The notes beneath the pieces are model-generated. The model saw only the letters and a program-made list of their open reading frames with translations, searched no databases and was not told the origin of the DNA. This document shows positions 28,111 to 36,340 of a stretch of DNA of 64,000 nt, piece after piece. A program made the position numbers and the translations under genes. Within the stretch, counting starts at the first letter, position 1. Each line of letters begins with the position of its first letter. This stretch comes from a bacterium (GTDB taxonomy: Bacteria; Krumholzibacteriota; Krumholzibacteriia; LZORAL124-64-63). Location: NCBI GenBank assembly GCA_016703265.1, contig JADJCK010000009.1, positions 314,999 through 378,998 on the forward strand, read 5' to 3'.

Positions 28111-29163
28111 ATGATCCGCGTACTGCTGCTGCTGGGACGACCGCAGGACGAGGCCGTAGTCACGGCCCTGGCCGCCGAACTGCGCCTGCGTTGCGCGCAG
28201 GTCGATGTCCTTCCCGGCGAACGCGAGCTGCCCGACGACTACACCGTCGCCGGCCTGCCCGTGCGGCGCGATGCGTCGTTCCTCGAGCCGTGGCTGACCG
28301 GCCCCGGGCGCAAGATCTTCATCGACCCGATCGGTCCTGGCGCCGGCAACCGTTTCGGCAGCCAGGTGGCGCAGCTGATGTTCCGCTTCGGGCTGCCGGT
28401 CATGAACCTGGAGGGCCTGTCGACGCTCTCGACCGAGGATGCCGCCGCCTTGAACGCTGCCCGCGCCGAGCGCTATGCCAAGCGGCTGCCGGCCACGGCT
28501 GAGCGGCCGGAAACGGCCCCTGACGGGCGTCCATTGGCCGCTGATCTGGGGTATGAGCGCTATGTGCGGCTGATGGGGCTGGCCGGCGAGATCACGCGCG
28601 ACCTGGCGGACGGCTACTCGCTGCTGGACATCGGGGGCGAGGATGCCGCCCTGCAGCGCTTCGTGCCCGGCGCGCGCTACGAGGCCTATTCGGGCTTCAT
28701 CACGCGCGCCACGCCGGCGCCGCAGCCGGACGGGGCGTACGATGTCGTCGTCGCCGCCGACGTGCTGGAACATGTGGACCCCGCCGAGCGCCCGTTCTTC
28801 CTGCAGGAACTGCTGCGCGTGGCGCGCCGGCGCGTCGTGTTCTCTTTCCCGCAGCCTGCCGCCGCCACGCACGAGGCCTTCCTGCTCACGATGCTGCCCG
28901 GCCACCGCTGGCTGGAGGAACACCGGGACTGCGGCCTGCCCGACCCCGCCATCGTCGAAGCCGCGCTGGCGGATGCTGGTGCAAGTTGGCGCGTTGCGCC
29001 CAACCACAGCCTCGCTTCGTGGTCATACGCGGTGCTCTTCGACCACCAGCCCATGGACGAGCAGGCCCGCATCGACACGAACCTGTTCCTGCAGCTGGAG
29101 AATTTCCCGCGCGAGAACGTCGGCGAGTGCTACCGGCTCATCTACGTGGTGGATAAGGAATAG
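28111..29163 (+). CDS. Methyltransferase-like protein of the sugar cluster
   Basis: A 350-residue protein with a class I SAM-methyltransferase core in its second half: YSLLDIGGEDAALQRFVPG in the motif I position, then YDVVVAADVLEHVDP and VVFSFPQP. Motif I lacks the usual G-x-G-x-G, so catalytic activity is not certain. The first ~140 residues form a separate alpha/beta domain (MIRVLLLLGRPQDEAVVTAL, IFIDPIGPG) I cannot assign. It follows the glycosidase gene by 13 bases with a GGGAG site, at the end of the first forward run of the sugar region. Confidence 0.75.
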   Translation: MIRVLLLLGRPQDEAVVTALAAELRLRCAQVDVLPGERELPDDYTVAGLPVRRDASFLEPWLTGPGRKIFIDPIGPGAGNRFGSQVAQLMFRFGLPVMNLEGLSTLSTEDAAALNAARAERYAKRLPATAERPETAPDGRPLAADLGYERYVRLMGLAGEITRDLADGYSLLDIGGEDAALQRFVPGARYEAYSGFITRATPAPQPDGAYDVVVAADVLEHVDPAERPFFLQELLRVARRRVVFSFPQPAAATHEAFLLTMLPGHRWLEEHRDCGLPDPAIVEAALADAGASWRVAPNHSLASWSYAVLFDHQPMDEQARIDTNLFLQLENFPRENVGECYRLIYVVDKE

Positions 29164-29179
29164 GTCCGCCCCTCGCCGC

Positions 29180-30502
29180 TCACTCGAGGCCTATCCGCAT
29201 CACCCGCGTCCGGCCGAATCCCGTCAGCACTGACTTGTCCTCGCGACCGTAGAACGGCGACACGTAGCTGTCGGCAATGAAGTGGAAGCCGTCGGCCGCG
29301 AGGGCGCCCGTGGTCGGATCCACGAACATCTCCTGCCGAGCCGTCAGCACACGGCAGTCGTCGACGAGTCCGTCCGCGCGCAGCCGGAAGCGCGCGACAC
29401 GATCCAGCCCGAGGAAGTTCTGCACGACGATGAGCCCGGTGCCGTCCGGCAGCAGGTAGAGCCCATCCACGCCGCTGGTCGTGAAGTCCGCGCCGGGCAC
29501 GGCGGCTGCGGAGATGACCCCGTCGTCCAGGTCCACCCGCATGATGCCCAGCAGGTAGGCACTCACATACAGGCAATCGCCGCGCGGGCCCACGCAGAGG
29601 CCATTGGCGCCGGGCATCGCCCCGGGGGCGGTCAGCGCCACGGGCGCGCCGCCGTCGGGCCCGAAGCGAAGCACCTGGCCGCGGTCGGAAACCGCCACGG
29701 CGCCGCCGCCGTCCGGCAGCACGCAGACATCGTTGAAGCCGAGGCTGTCGCGCTGCGCCGTGACATGGCGCCAGAGCAGATTGCCGGTATCCAGGTCGAA
29801 GACATGCACCGCCGAGGTGGCGACCGTCGCCGCGTCGAACAGCCCGTCGTCGGCCTGCGCCGTACTGACGGCCCACAGGCGCCGGCGTTGCGCGTCGACG
29901 GCCACACCCAGCCCGGCCAGGTAACCGTGGGCGCCGGGCGTGATGAAGTCACTGGCGGTACCGTCGCGCGCCACGCGCAGGATCTTCCGCTGCGCGACGC
30001 TGCTCACATAGAACACGTCGTCGACCGGGTCGTGGCAGATGCCCTCGGGGACCAGGTCGGCGACGGGCATCGTGAACGAAAGCCCGGGCGAGCCCTGCGG
30101 CGTCAGCGCAGCCTCGGCTGCAGCCAGCAGCTGCGGCCAGTCGGCATGGCCGTGCAGCGGCGCCAGCAGCTCGAAGTCGGCCAGCTTCACCTCGACACCC
30201 CAACCCACCAGTGCCCGCAGATCCTGCATCGCCTCGTCGCTGCGGCCCAGCTGCGCCAGGGCCTCGGCATGGCGTCGCTGCAGCGCGGGCTGTCCCGGCG
30301 CCAGGGCCAGGGCGCGCCGGGTGGCGTCGAGGCAGGCCTCCCAGTCGGCGCTCGCGGCAGCGGCCACGGCCTGTTCGTAGGCAATCTCGACCGGATGCCG
30401 CACGGGCACGGTCGACGTGTCGGCCCCCGACCCCGCGGCACACGCCGGGACAACGCTCGCGAGCAGCAGCACAAGCAGGGCGGACATCGCTGAACTGCAC
30501 AT
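29180..30502 (-). CDS. Exported beta-propeller (NHL/SMP-30-like) protein with TPR-like N-terminus
   Basis: Exported protein of 440 residues. The start MCSSAMSALLVLLLASVVPACA gives a signal peptide with a lipobox-like end (VVPAC). Residues ~30-130 look like two or three TPR-like helical repeats (ACLDATRRALALAPGQPALQ). The rest is a six-bladed propeller of the NHL/SMP-30 type (VPEGICHDPVDDVFYVSS, GYLAGLGVAVDAQRRRLW, ANGLCVGPRGDCLYVSA). It is oriented against the surrounding sugar genes. A scaffold or lactonase-like role is possible; no catalytic set is obvious. Confidence 0.8.
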   Translation of the reverse strand: MCSSAMSALLVLLLASVVPACAAGSGADTSTVPVRHPVEIAYEQAVAAAASADWEACLDATRRALALAPGQPALQRRHAEALAQLGRSDEAMQDLRALVGWGVEVKLADFELLAPLHGHADWPQLLAAAEAALTPQGSPGLSFTMPVADLVPEGICHDPVDDVFYVSSVAQRKILRVARDGTASDFITPGAHGYLAGLGVAVDAQRRRLWAVSTAQADDGLFDAATVATSAVHVFDLDTGNLLWRHVTAQRDSLGFNDVCVLPDGGGAVAVSDRGQVLRFGPDGGAPVALTAPGAMPGANGLCVGPRGDCLYVSAYLLGIMRVDLDDGVISAAAVPGADFTTSGVDGLYLLPDGTGLIVVQNFLGLDRVARFRLRADGLVDDCRVLTARQEMFVDPTTGALAADGFHFIADSYVSPFYGREDKSVLTGFGRTRVMRIGLE

Positions 30503-30689
30503 GGGCAGGAACTCCCCGGGTCCGGCAAACGGTTCGCGTCCCGGCCGGCGGCAGGAATGCCGGCACGACCGGCCATCAAGGAACGAAGAGTCGGGAGCCG
30601 GCGCCAGATTGGCGCTGCCGCGCCCGGCGGATCCTGTGCTAACATGGCCCGGCGTCGTCACGGCCGACGACCGCGCCCCGGAGGGATCC

Positions 30690-31931
30690 ATGTCCGCGCC
30701 CCTGACCGTTCTCTGCGCCGGCGCCTACGGCATCCGCAATGCCGGCGACGACCTGCCGCTCATCGCCCTCATGGAGGGCTTGCGCTCGGCGCTCTCGGGT
30801 CGCGAACTGCGCTTCCGCGCGCTGTCGCGCCATCCCGACGCCGAGGACGCCGCGCTGCTCGGCGCCACGCTGGTGCCGAACCTCGAGCACGAGAGCGGCG
30901 CAGCCGCGCGCGGCCGCTGGTTCAACGGGATGAACCCCGACGATGACCCCGCGATCTTCGCGAACGTGCAGGCCGAGATCGCCGGCTGCGACCTGCTGGT
31001 GCTCGGCGCCGGCAACGCATTGCTCGACCAGACCATCGGCCTGCTCCACGGACCGGTGCCCCTGATGGCGCTGTACGGATCGCTGGCACGCCTGCACGAT
31101 CGTCCGGTCATGCTCTACGGGATGAGCGTGGGTCCGTTGCGCACCGAATGGGGACGCGACCTGTCGCGCCAGTTGATCGGCGATGCCGCAGTGGTCACCG
31201 TGCGCGATGCCGAGTCGTTCGCGCTGTGCCGCGAGCTGCTGCGCCGTCCGCGCGAGATCCACCTGCTGCCCGACGCGACGCTGGCCGTGGCGCCGCCCGA
31301 ACCCGGTCGCGGGCGGCAGGTGCTCCGGCTCGAGAACATGGATGTGCCCGACGATCGGCCGGTCATCGCGCTGGGCCTGCGCGACCTGGTGCGGCCGCTC
31401 GGCGATCAGGCCGGCCGGCGCCAGGAAGCCGCGGTGCTCGGCCTGCTCGAGCGCTGGGCCGACCGCGCCACCTTCCTGTTCGTGCCGCAATCCACCTATC
31501 GCGAGGACGATGACCGCGTGCTGGCCGACCGCCTGGCCGCGCAGGCGCCTGCCGGCTGCCGCTGTCTCGTGGTGCACAAGCGCCACCACCCTCTCGACCT
31601 GGTCTCGCTCTACGGCCTGGCCGCGGTCACCGTCGCGAGCCGCCTGCACGGCGCGGTCTTCAGCGCCATTGCCGGTACGCCGCCGGTGGGCCTGGACTAC
31701 CTGCCGAAGATGCGCGGCTTCCTGGACCACCTGCCGGGGTGCCACGAGCGCCTGGCTCTCGAGACGCTCACCGCCGAAGGGCTCGACGCCGCCGTCACAC
31801 ACCTCGTCAACGAGAGCGAACAGCGACGCCTGCGACTCGCGGCGCGCGTGACCGACCTTCGCCGCCAGGCCGCGCGCTACGCGACACTGGCTGCGGGCGA
31901 GCTGTCGCGCTCGCGCCCCCGGGATACCTGA
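30690..31931 (+). CDS. Polysaccharide pyruvyl transferase family protein
   Basis: A 413-residue protein of the polysaccharide pyruvyl-transferase family, which adds pyruvate ketals from phosphoenolpyruvate to glycan sugars in characterised members. Features are YGIRNAGDDLPLIALM at the N-terminus, GCDLLVLGAGNALLD, MLYGMSVGPL, VTVRDAESFALC, LLPDATLAV and the C-terminal ASRLHGAVFSAIAGTPPVGL, the family's conserved R-x-H block. The ATG at 30690 follows GGAGGG. It begins a second forward run, 206 bases before the SDR gene. Confidence 0.85.
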   Translation: MSAPLTVLCAGAYGIRNAGDDLPLIALMEGLRSALSGRELRFRALSRHPDAEDAALLGATLVPNLEHESGAAARGRWFNGMNPDDDPAIFANVQAEIAGCDLLVLGAGNALLDQTIGLLHGPVPLMALYGSLARLHDRPVMLYGMSVGPLRTEWGRDLSRQLIGDAAVVTVRDAESFALCRELLRRPREIHLLPDATLAVAPPEPGRGRQVLRLENMDVPDDRPVIALGLRDLVRPLGDQAGRRQEAAVLGLLERWADRATFLFVPQSTYREDDDRVLADRLAAQAPAGCRCLVVHKRHHPLDLVSLYGLAAVTVASRLHGAVFSAIAGTPPVGLDYLPKMRGFLDHLPGCHERLALETLTAEGLDAAVTHLVNESEQRRLRLAARVTDLRRQAARYATLAAGELSRSRPRDT

Positions 31932-32137
31932 GTCGCGCCTGGCGGCGGCCCCTGGGACCGCCCGGCTCTGGTCCGGATCCTGCATGTTTGCAGTCGATTG
32001 CGTGAACTGCCGCGGCACCGGCCCCCTGGCCGGAGCCGGTGGCCGATATCCGGGCAGGCGTGGCGGGGAGCCAGCCAGCCCGCGTTGCCGCGTCCGGGCA
32101 TCGAGGCCCGGCCAAGACGCCCCCTGAAGGAGCCGGC

Positions 32138-32896
32138 ATGCGCCTGGAAAGCCGTCTGGAAGGCAAGATCGCGGTGGTCACCGGCGCCGGCCGGGGACTT
32201 GGCCGCGCCATTGCCGAGCGCTTCGCCGCCGAGGGCGCCGACGTGGTCGTCAACTACCGGCAGGACGAAGCCGCTGCCCGCGCCTGCGCCGCTGCCATCG
32301 AGGCCGCCGGTCGCCGCGCCCTGGTCCTGTGCGCCGACGTGACGAAGCGCGCCGACGTGCGCGCCCTCTTCGCCGCGACGGTGGCGCACTTCGGCCGCCT
32401 CGACATCCTCGTCAACAACGCGGGCATCAACCGCGTGTGCCTGTTCGAGGAGATCAGCGACCAGGACTGGGACGATATCCTCGACACGAACCTCAAGGGT
32501 CCGTTCATCTGCTGCCAGGAGGCGTTCAAGCACCTGAAGGCACGCGGCGGCCGCATCATCAACATCGCCTCGGTGGCCGGGCAGTACCACGGGCCGAAGA
32601 CCGTGCACTACGCGGTCAGCAAGGCCGGGCTCATCTCCCTGACCGCCGCGGTGGCGCGCTACGGCGCGGAGCACGGCATCCTCGTGAACGCCGTGGCTCC
32701 CGGCATCATCGAGACCGACCTGACGCGCGACGAACTGCGGGGCGCCGGCGGCCAGGCCGTGGTGGCCCTGACCCTGCTGAAGCGGCCCGGCCAGCCGGAC
32801 GACGTGGCCGGTGCCTGCGTGTTCCTCGCCTCCGACGAACAGAACTACATCACGGGCCAGGTGCTGAGCGTGGCCGGCGGCGCGGTGCTGCCGTGA
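32138..32896 (+). CDS. Short-chain dehydrogenase/reductase (FabG-like)
   Basis: Classical SDR of 252 residues. The NADP-binding motif is VVTGAGRGLGRA (~13-24), followed by NNAGIN and the catalytic Ser in INIASVAGQYHG and YAVSKAG (Tyr-x-x-x-Lys). It resembles 3-oxoacyl-ACP reductase FabG, but its place in a glycan cluster and its GTGA overlap with an ATP-grasp gene suggest a sugar or precursor ketone as substrate. The start at 32138 has a textbook AAGGAG. A 3-oxoacyl-ACP role cannot be excluded. Confidence 0.88.
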   Translation: MRLESRLEGKIAVVTGAGRGLGRAIAERFAAEGADVVVNYRQDEAAARACAAAIEAAGRRALVLCADVTKRADVRALFAATVAHFGRLDILVNNAGINRVCLFEEISDQDWDDILDTNLKGPFICCQEAFKHLKARGGRIINIASVAGQYHGPKTVHYAVSKAGLISLTAAVARYGAEHGILVNAVAPGIIETDLTRDELRGAGGQAVVALTLLKRPGQPDDVAGACVFLASDEQNYITGQVLSVAGGAVLP

Positions 32897-34173
32897 GCAC
32901 ATGGGTCCCCGCCCCCTGCCTGCTGGTGCTGGGCGGCAGCACGGACCAGCTCTTCATGCTGAAGACGGCCCGTGACATGGGACTGCGCAGCGCTTGCCTC
33001 GACGGCAATGCGCGAGCGCCGGGCCTCGGCGCCGCCGACCTGGCCGCCGCCATCGACTTTTCCGACCTGCCGGCCGTCTTCGCCTGGGTCGACGCGCAAC
33101 GCGCCGCCGGTGAATCGCTGCAGGGCGTGGCCACCATGGGCAGCGACGTGCCGCACCTGGTTGCCGCCATCGCCGCGCGCTACGGCTGGTGCGGGCCCAG
33201 CCCGGAGACGGGAAGCCTGGCCACCGACAAGCTGGCGATGAAGGAACGCTTTGCGGAGATGGGTGTGGGGGTGCCGCGGTTCGGCGCGGTGTACGACGGC
33301 GGCGACGTGCGACGGTTGTGGCGCGAATGGAACTGTCGTCAGGTCGTCATCAAGCCCACCGACCGCGCCGGTTCGCGCGGGGTGCGCGTGCTCTCGCGCG
33401 ACGACCAGATCGACGACGCTGTCGAACATGCCCGCGGCCAGGGCCGCAGCGGCGACCTGCTGCTCGAGGAGTACGTGCCCGGCCCGCAGATCTCCACCGA
33501 GACCATCATCTGGCGCGGTCGCGCCGTGACGCCGGGATTCGTCGACCGCATGTACGATGGCATGGCCTCGTTCCAGCCGCAGATCATGGAGAACGGCGGC
33601 TGGTTGCCCTCGTTGCTGGACGGTACGCCCGCGCGCCGCGAGGTGGAGGCGCTGGTCGAGGCGGCCGCCCGCGCGCTCGGCATCGAGAGCGGTGTGGGCA
33701 AGGGCGACGTGGTGGTGTGCCCGCGCCGCGGTCCGCTCATGATCGAGATGGCGGCACGGCTGTCCGGCGGCGACTTCAGCGCCGGGCTGGTGCCGCTGGG
33801 AACCGGCGTGAACTACGTGCGCGCGGTGATCGACATCGCGCTGGGGCGCGAGCCGGACTGGGCCTCGCTCGAGGCCACGCGTCACACCACCGTGGCGAAC
33901 CGCTACTTCTTCCCGCCGGCGGGCCGGCTTGAGGCGGTCGAGGTGCCACCCGACTTCCGCGCGCGGCCGGGCGTCACCAAGCTGGAACTCGCGTACGGAC
34001 CCGGAGACATCATCCCGCCGATCACCAGCCACGGCCAGCGCGGCGGCGTCATGGTGCTGACGGGGCCCGACCGCGCGACCGTGCAGTCCCTCGTCGACGA
34101 GGGGTATGCGCGGGTGAGGTTCCGCATCGACGGCCAGTGGCGCACGGGCGAGCCGGGCGGCGCTGCGCGCTGA
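32893..34173 (+). CDS. ATP-grasp ligase of the sugar cluster
   Basis: ATP-grasp enzyme of 426 residues. It couples ATP hydrolysis to ligation of a carboxylate with an amine or similar nucleophile. A pre-ATP-grasp Rossmann-like domain (CLLVLGGSTDQLFMLKTARD) occupies residues ~1-105. The ATP-binding parts are VVIKPTDRAGSRGVRVL, LLLEEYVPGPQIS and LMIEMAARLSGGDF. The GTG start overlaps the SDR stop as GTGA. Related ATP-grasp proteins occur in carbamoyl-phosphate-synthase-like and surface-sugar clusters, where they could attach an amino acid or carbamoyl group. The substrate is unknown. Confidence 0.85.
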   Translation: MSTWVPAPCLLVLGGSTDQLFMLKTARDMGLRSACLDGNARAPGLGAADLAAAIDFSDLPAVFAWVDAQRAAGESLQGVATMGSDVPHLVAAIAARYGWCGPSPETGSLATDKLAMKERFAEMGVGVPRFGAVYDGGDVRRLWREWNCRQVVIKPTDRAGSRGVRVLSRDDQIDDAVEHARGQGRSGDLLLEEYVPGPQISTETIIWRGRAVTPGFVDRMYDGMASFQPQIMENGGWLPSLLDGTPARREVEALVEAAARALGIESGVGKGDVVVCPRRGPLMIEMAARLSGGDFSAGLVPLGTGVNYVRAVIDIALGREPDWASLEATRHTTVANRYFFPPAGRLEAVEVPPDFRARPGVTKLELAYGPGDIIPPITSHGQRGGVMVLTGPDRATVQSLVDEGYARVRFRIDGQWRTGEPGGAAR

Positions 34174-34268
34174 CGCGGCCCGCAACGGGGCTGCGTCACA
34201 CGCCCACGATTGACGACAACTGCCGCGTGCATGATCCTGCTCCCATCACCCTCTGCCGGAGGTCCGCC

Positions 34269-35993
34269 ATGCCGCGCCGCGCCGCGTTTGCCCTGCCTGC
34301 CCTGCTCGCCCTCTCGGCCCTGCTCGCCCTCTCGGCCCTGCTCGCCGGCTGCGGCGAGGAGATCTCCGGCGAACTGCCCCTCGACCAGGCCCGCGTGCGC
34401 GCCGCCGAGGCGGCTTTCGGCCTGGATTTCACCAACGCCGAACGACAACTGCTCTTGCCCGACCTCCTCGACCAGCGTGCCGCCTACGTGGCGTTGCGCG
34501 CCCGGCAATTGCCCAACGCCGTGCCGCCGGCCCTGCGCTTCGATCCCTGGCTGGATATGCCGGACCAGCGCGACAGCGCCGCCGGCCTGCCCGACGTGCC
34601 CGCGCGCTGGGCCGACCCCGGCCCGCAGCGCCGCCCGGCCAGCCTGGATGACCTGGCCTTCGCCGACGTCGCCACGCTGTCGCGGCTCGTCCGCGATCGC
34701 CAGGTGTCGTGCCTCGAACTGACCGAACTTTCCCTGGCCCGGCTGCGCCGCCACGACCCGAAGCTGCACTGCGTGATCACGCTGCTGCCCGAACGCGCGC
34801 TGGCCCGCGCCCGCGAACTCGACGCCATGCTGGCGCGCGGCCAGTACCTCGGCCCGCTGCACGGCATTCCCTACGGCGCCAAGGACCTGCTCACGGCCGC
34901 CGGCGCGCCGACCACGTTCGGCGCCGAGCCCTACCGCAACCAGGTCATCGACGGCGACGCCACCGTCATCCGCAAGCTGGAGGCCGCCGGCGCCGTGCTG
35001 GTAGCCAAGTTCTCGCTCGGCGAACTGGCGATGGACGACCAGTGGTTCGGCGGCACCACGCTGAATCCGTGGAACCTGGAGCAGGGTTCGAGCGGCTCTT
35101 CGGCGGGTTCGTCCAGCGCGGTCTCCGCGGGGCTGGTGCCGTTCGCCATCGGCAGCGAGACGTGGGGTTCGATCGTCTCGCCCTGTTCGCGCTGCGGCGT
35201 GACCGGCCTGCGCCCCAGCTACGGGCGCGTCAGCCGCGAGGGCGCAATGGCGCTCAGCTGGAGCATGGACAAGCTGGGCCCGATAGCGCGCACGATCGAC
35301 GACTGCGCCGTGGTGCTCGACGCCATCCGCGGGCCCGACGGGCGCGATGCCAACGTCACGCGGGCGCCGTTCCCCTACGACGCACAGCGCCCGCTGGCCG
35401 GCCTGCGCGTCGGCTGGCTGCGCAATGCGTTCCACGAGTCGCGACCCGACAGCCTGGTCGACGCCGAGGCGTTGGCGGTGGTCGAACGCCTGTGCCGCGA
35501 ACAGGGCGCCGTGTTCACGCCGGTGACGCTGCCCCTGGACAGCCTGGGCGTGGACATCTACGCACTGTCGATCATCCTGACGGCCGAGGCCGCTGCCGCC
35601 TTCCAGGACCTGACTCTCGACGGACGCGACGACCAGCTGGCCCGCCAGGGGCGCGGCGCCTGGCCGAACATCTTCCGCGCGGCGGCCTTCATCCCGGCGG
35701 TCGAATACGTGCAGGCGAACCGGCAGCGCACGGTGCTGATGCGCCTGATGGCCGATGTCATGCGCGAGGTGGATGTGTACGTGACGCCGTCACTGACCGG
35801 TCCCAGCCTGCTGGTGACCAACCTGACAGGCCACCCGCAGGTCGTGCTGCCGAGCGGCGAGGGTCACGACAATCCGCTGGCCTCGCTCAGTTTCGTGGGC
35901 CGCCTGAATGATGAAGCGACGATGCTGTCCGTGGCGCGCGCGTACGAGCAGGAGACCGAGTGGCATCGCCGTCATCCGCAAGGTTGGCAGTAG
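34269..35993 (+). CDS. Amidase-signature family lipoprotein
   Basis: Amidase of 574 residues with the Ser-cisSer-Lys triad: Lys in YGAKDLLTAAG, the serines in SSGSSAGSSSAVSAG, and GSETWGS in place of the more usual GSDTGGS. The signal peptide ends LSALLAGC, a lipobox, so the protein is probably anchored outside the cytoplasm; most family members are cytoplasmic. The hydrophobic core of the signal is built from an 18-base tandem repeat (34302-34346). The C-terminal region has the family's membrane-proximal helices. Likely hydrolyses an amide of unknown identity in the periplasm. The start has GGAGG at good spacing. Confidence 0.87.
   Translation: MPRRAAFALPALLALSALLALSALLAGCGEEISGELPLDQARVRAAEAAFGLDFTNAERQLLLPDLLDQRAAYVALRARQLPNAVPPALRFDPWLDMPDQRDSAAGLPDVPARWADPGPQRRPASLDDLAFADVATLSRLVRDRQVSCLELTELSLARLRRHDPKLHCVITLLPERALARARELDAMLARGQYLGPLHGIPYGAKDLLTAAGAPTTFGAEPYRNQVIDGDATVIRKLEAAGAVLVAKFSLGELAMDDQWFGGTTLNPWNLEQGSSGSSAGSSSAVSAGLVPFAIGSETWGSIVSPCSRCGVTGLRPSYGRVSREGAMALSWSMDKLGPIARTIDDCAVVLDAIRGPDGRDANVTRAPFPYDAQRPLAGLRVGWLRNAFHESRPDSLVDAEALAVVERLCREQGAVFTPVTLPLDSLGVDIYALSIILTAEAAAAFQDLTLDGRDDQLARQGRGAWPNIFRAAAFIPAVEYVQANRQRTVLMRLMADVMREVDVYVTPSLTGPSLLVTNLTGHPQVVLPSGEGHDNPLASLSFVGRLNDEATMLSVARAYEQETEWHRRHPQGWQ
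34302..34346 (+). repeat. Tandem 18-bp repeat in a signal peptide
   Basis: The unit CTGCTCGCCCTCTCGGCC occurs at 34302-34319 and 34320-34337, followed by a half unit to 34346. It encodes LLALSA-LLALSA-LLA, the hydrophobic core of the amidase lipoprotein signal. Such an in-frame repeat can change length by slippage without breaking the gene. Confidence 0.8.
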
Positions 35994-36007
35994 GGAACGG
36001 AAAGGAC

Positions 36008-36340
36008 TCAACCGATGGTCTGGCCCCAGGCGACGGCCAGCTCATCCAGGGCCTGCGTCATCTCGGAGATCAGCGCCTGCGCGTACTCGCATTCGCGATG
36101 GCGCGCCGCAGCGCCGATGGCCGCGGCCTGGCGGGCCAACGGCGCTGCGTGCACGTTCTGGGCCGCCCCTTCGACGGTCTTCGCTTCGGTGGCGACGGTG
36201 TCGCAATCGTAGTTGCGCACCGCCGCGGCCATCAGCAGCAGCCGCTCGCGGGAGTCGTCCAGGAACAGCGTGAAGATCTCGGCGGCCAGGTCACGATCGC
36301 CGTCGAGCTGCTCGGCCAGCGCCCAGAGGTCGAACGCCAC
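36008..36340 (-). CDS. Hpt-like domain with histidine replaced by lysine, out of frame with the kinase
   Basis: This 110-residue reading frame has the helical pattern of a histidine phosphotransfer (Hpt) domain, the usual C-terminal part of hybrid kinases. The signature helix, normally H-T-L-K-G-A-A-x-N-V, reads EAKTVEGAAQNVHA, so the phosphorylated His is Lys54 and the following Lys is Glu57. A single base change could not convert this AAG codon to His. The frame overlaps the end of the hybrid kinase by 109 bases in another register and is open further upstream to about 36370. It most likely belongs to the kinase as a frameshifted C-terminal domain rather than being a separate gene. Confidence 0.7.
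   Translation of the reverse strand: MAFDLWALAEQLDGDRDLAAEIFTLFLDDSRERLLLMAAAVRNYDCDTVATEAKTVEGAAQNVHAAPLARQAAAIGAAARHRECEYAQALISEMTQALDELAVAWGQTIG

Noticed and set aside
25923..28163. A 746-codon minus-strand open frame.
   Set aside because: It is antisense to the GH57-type gene and the PseG part; no known domain and no ribosome-binding site.
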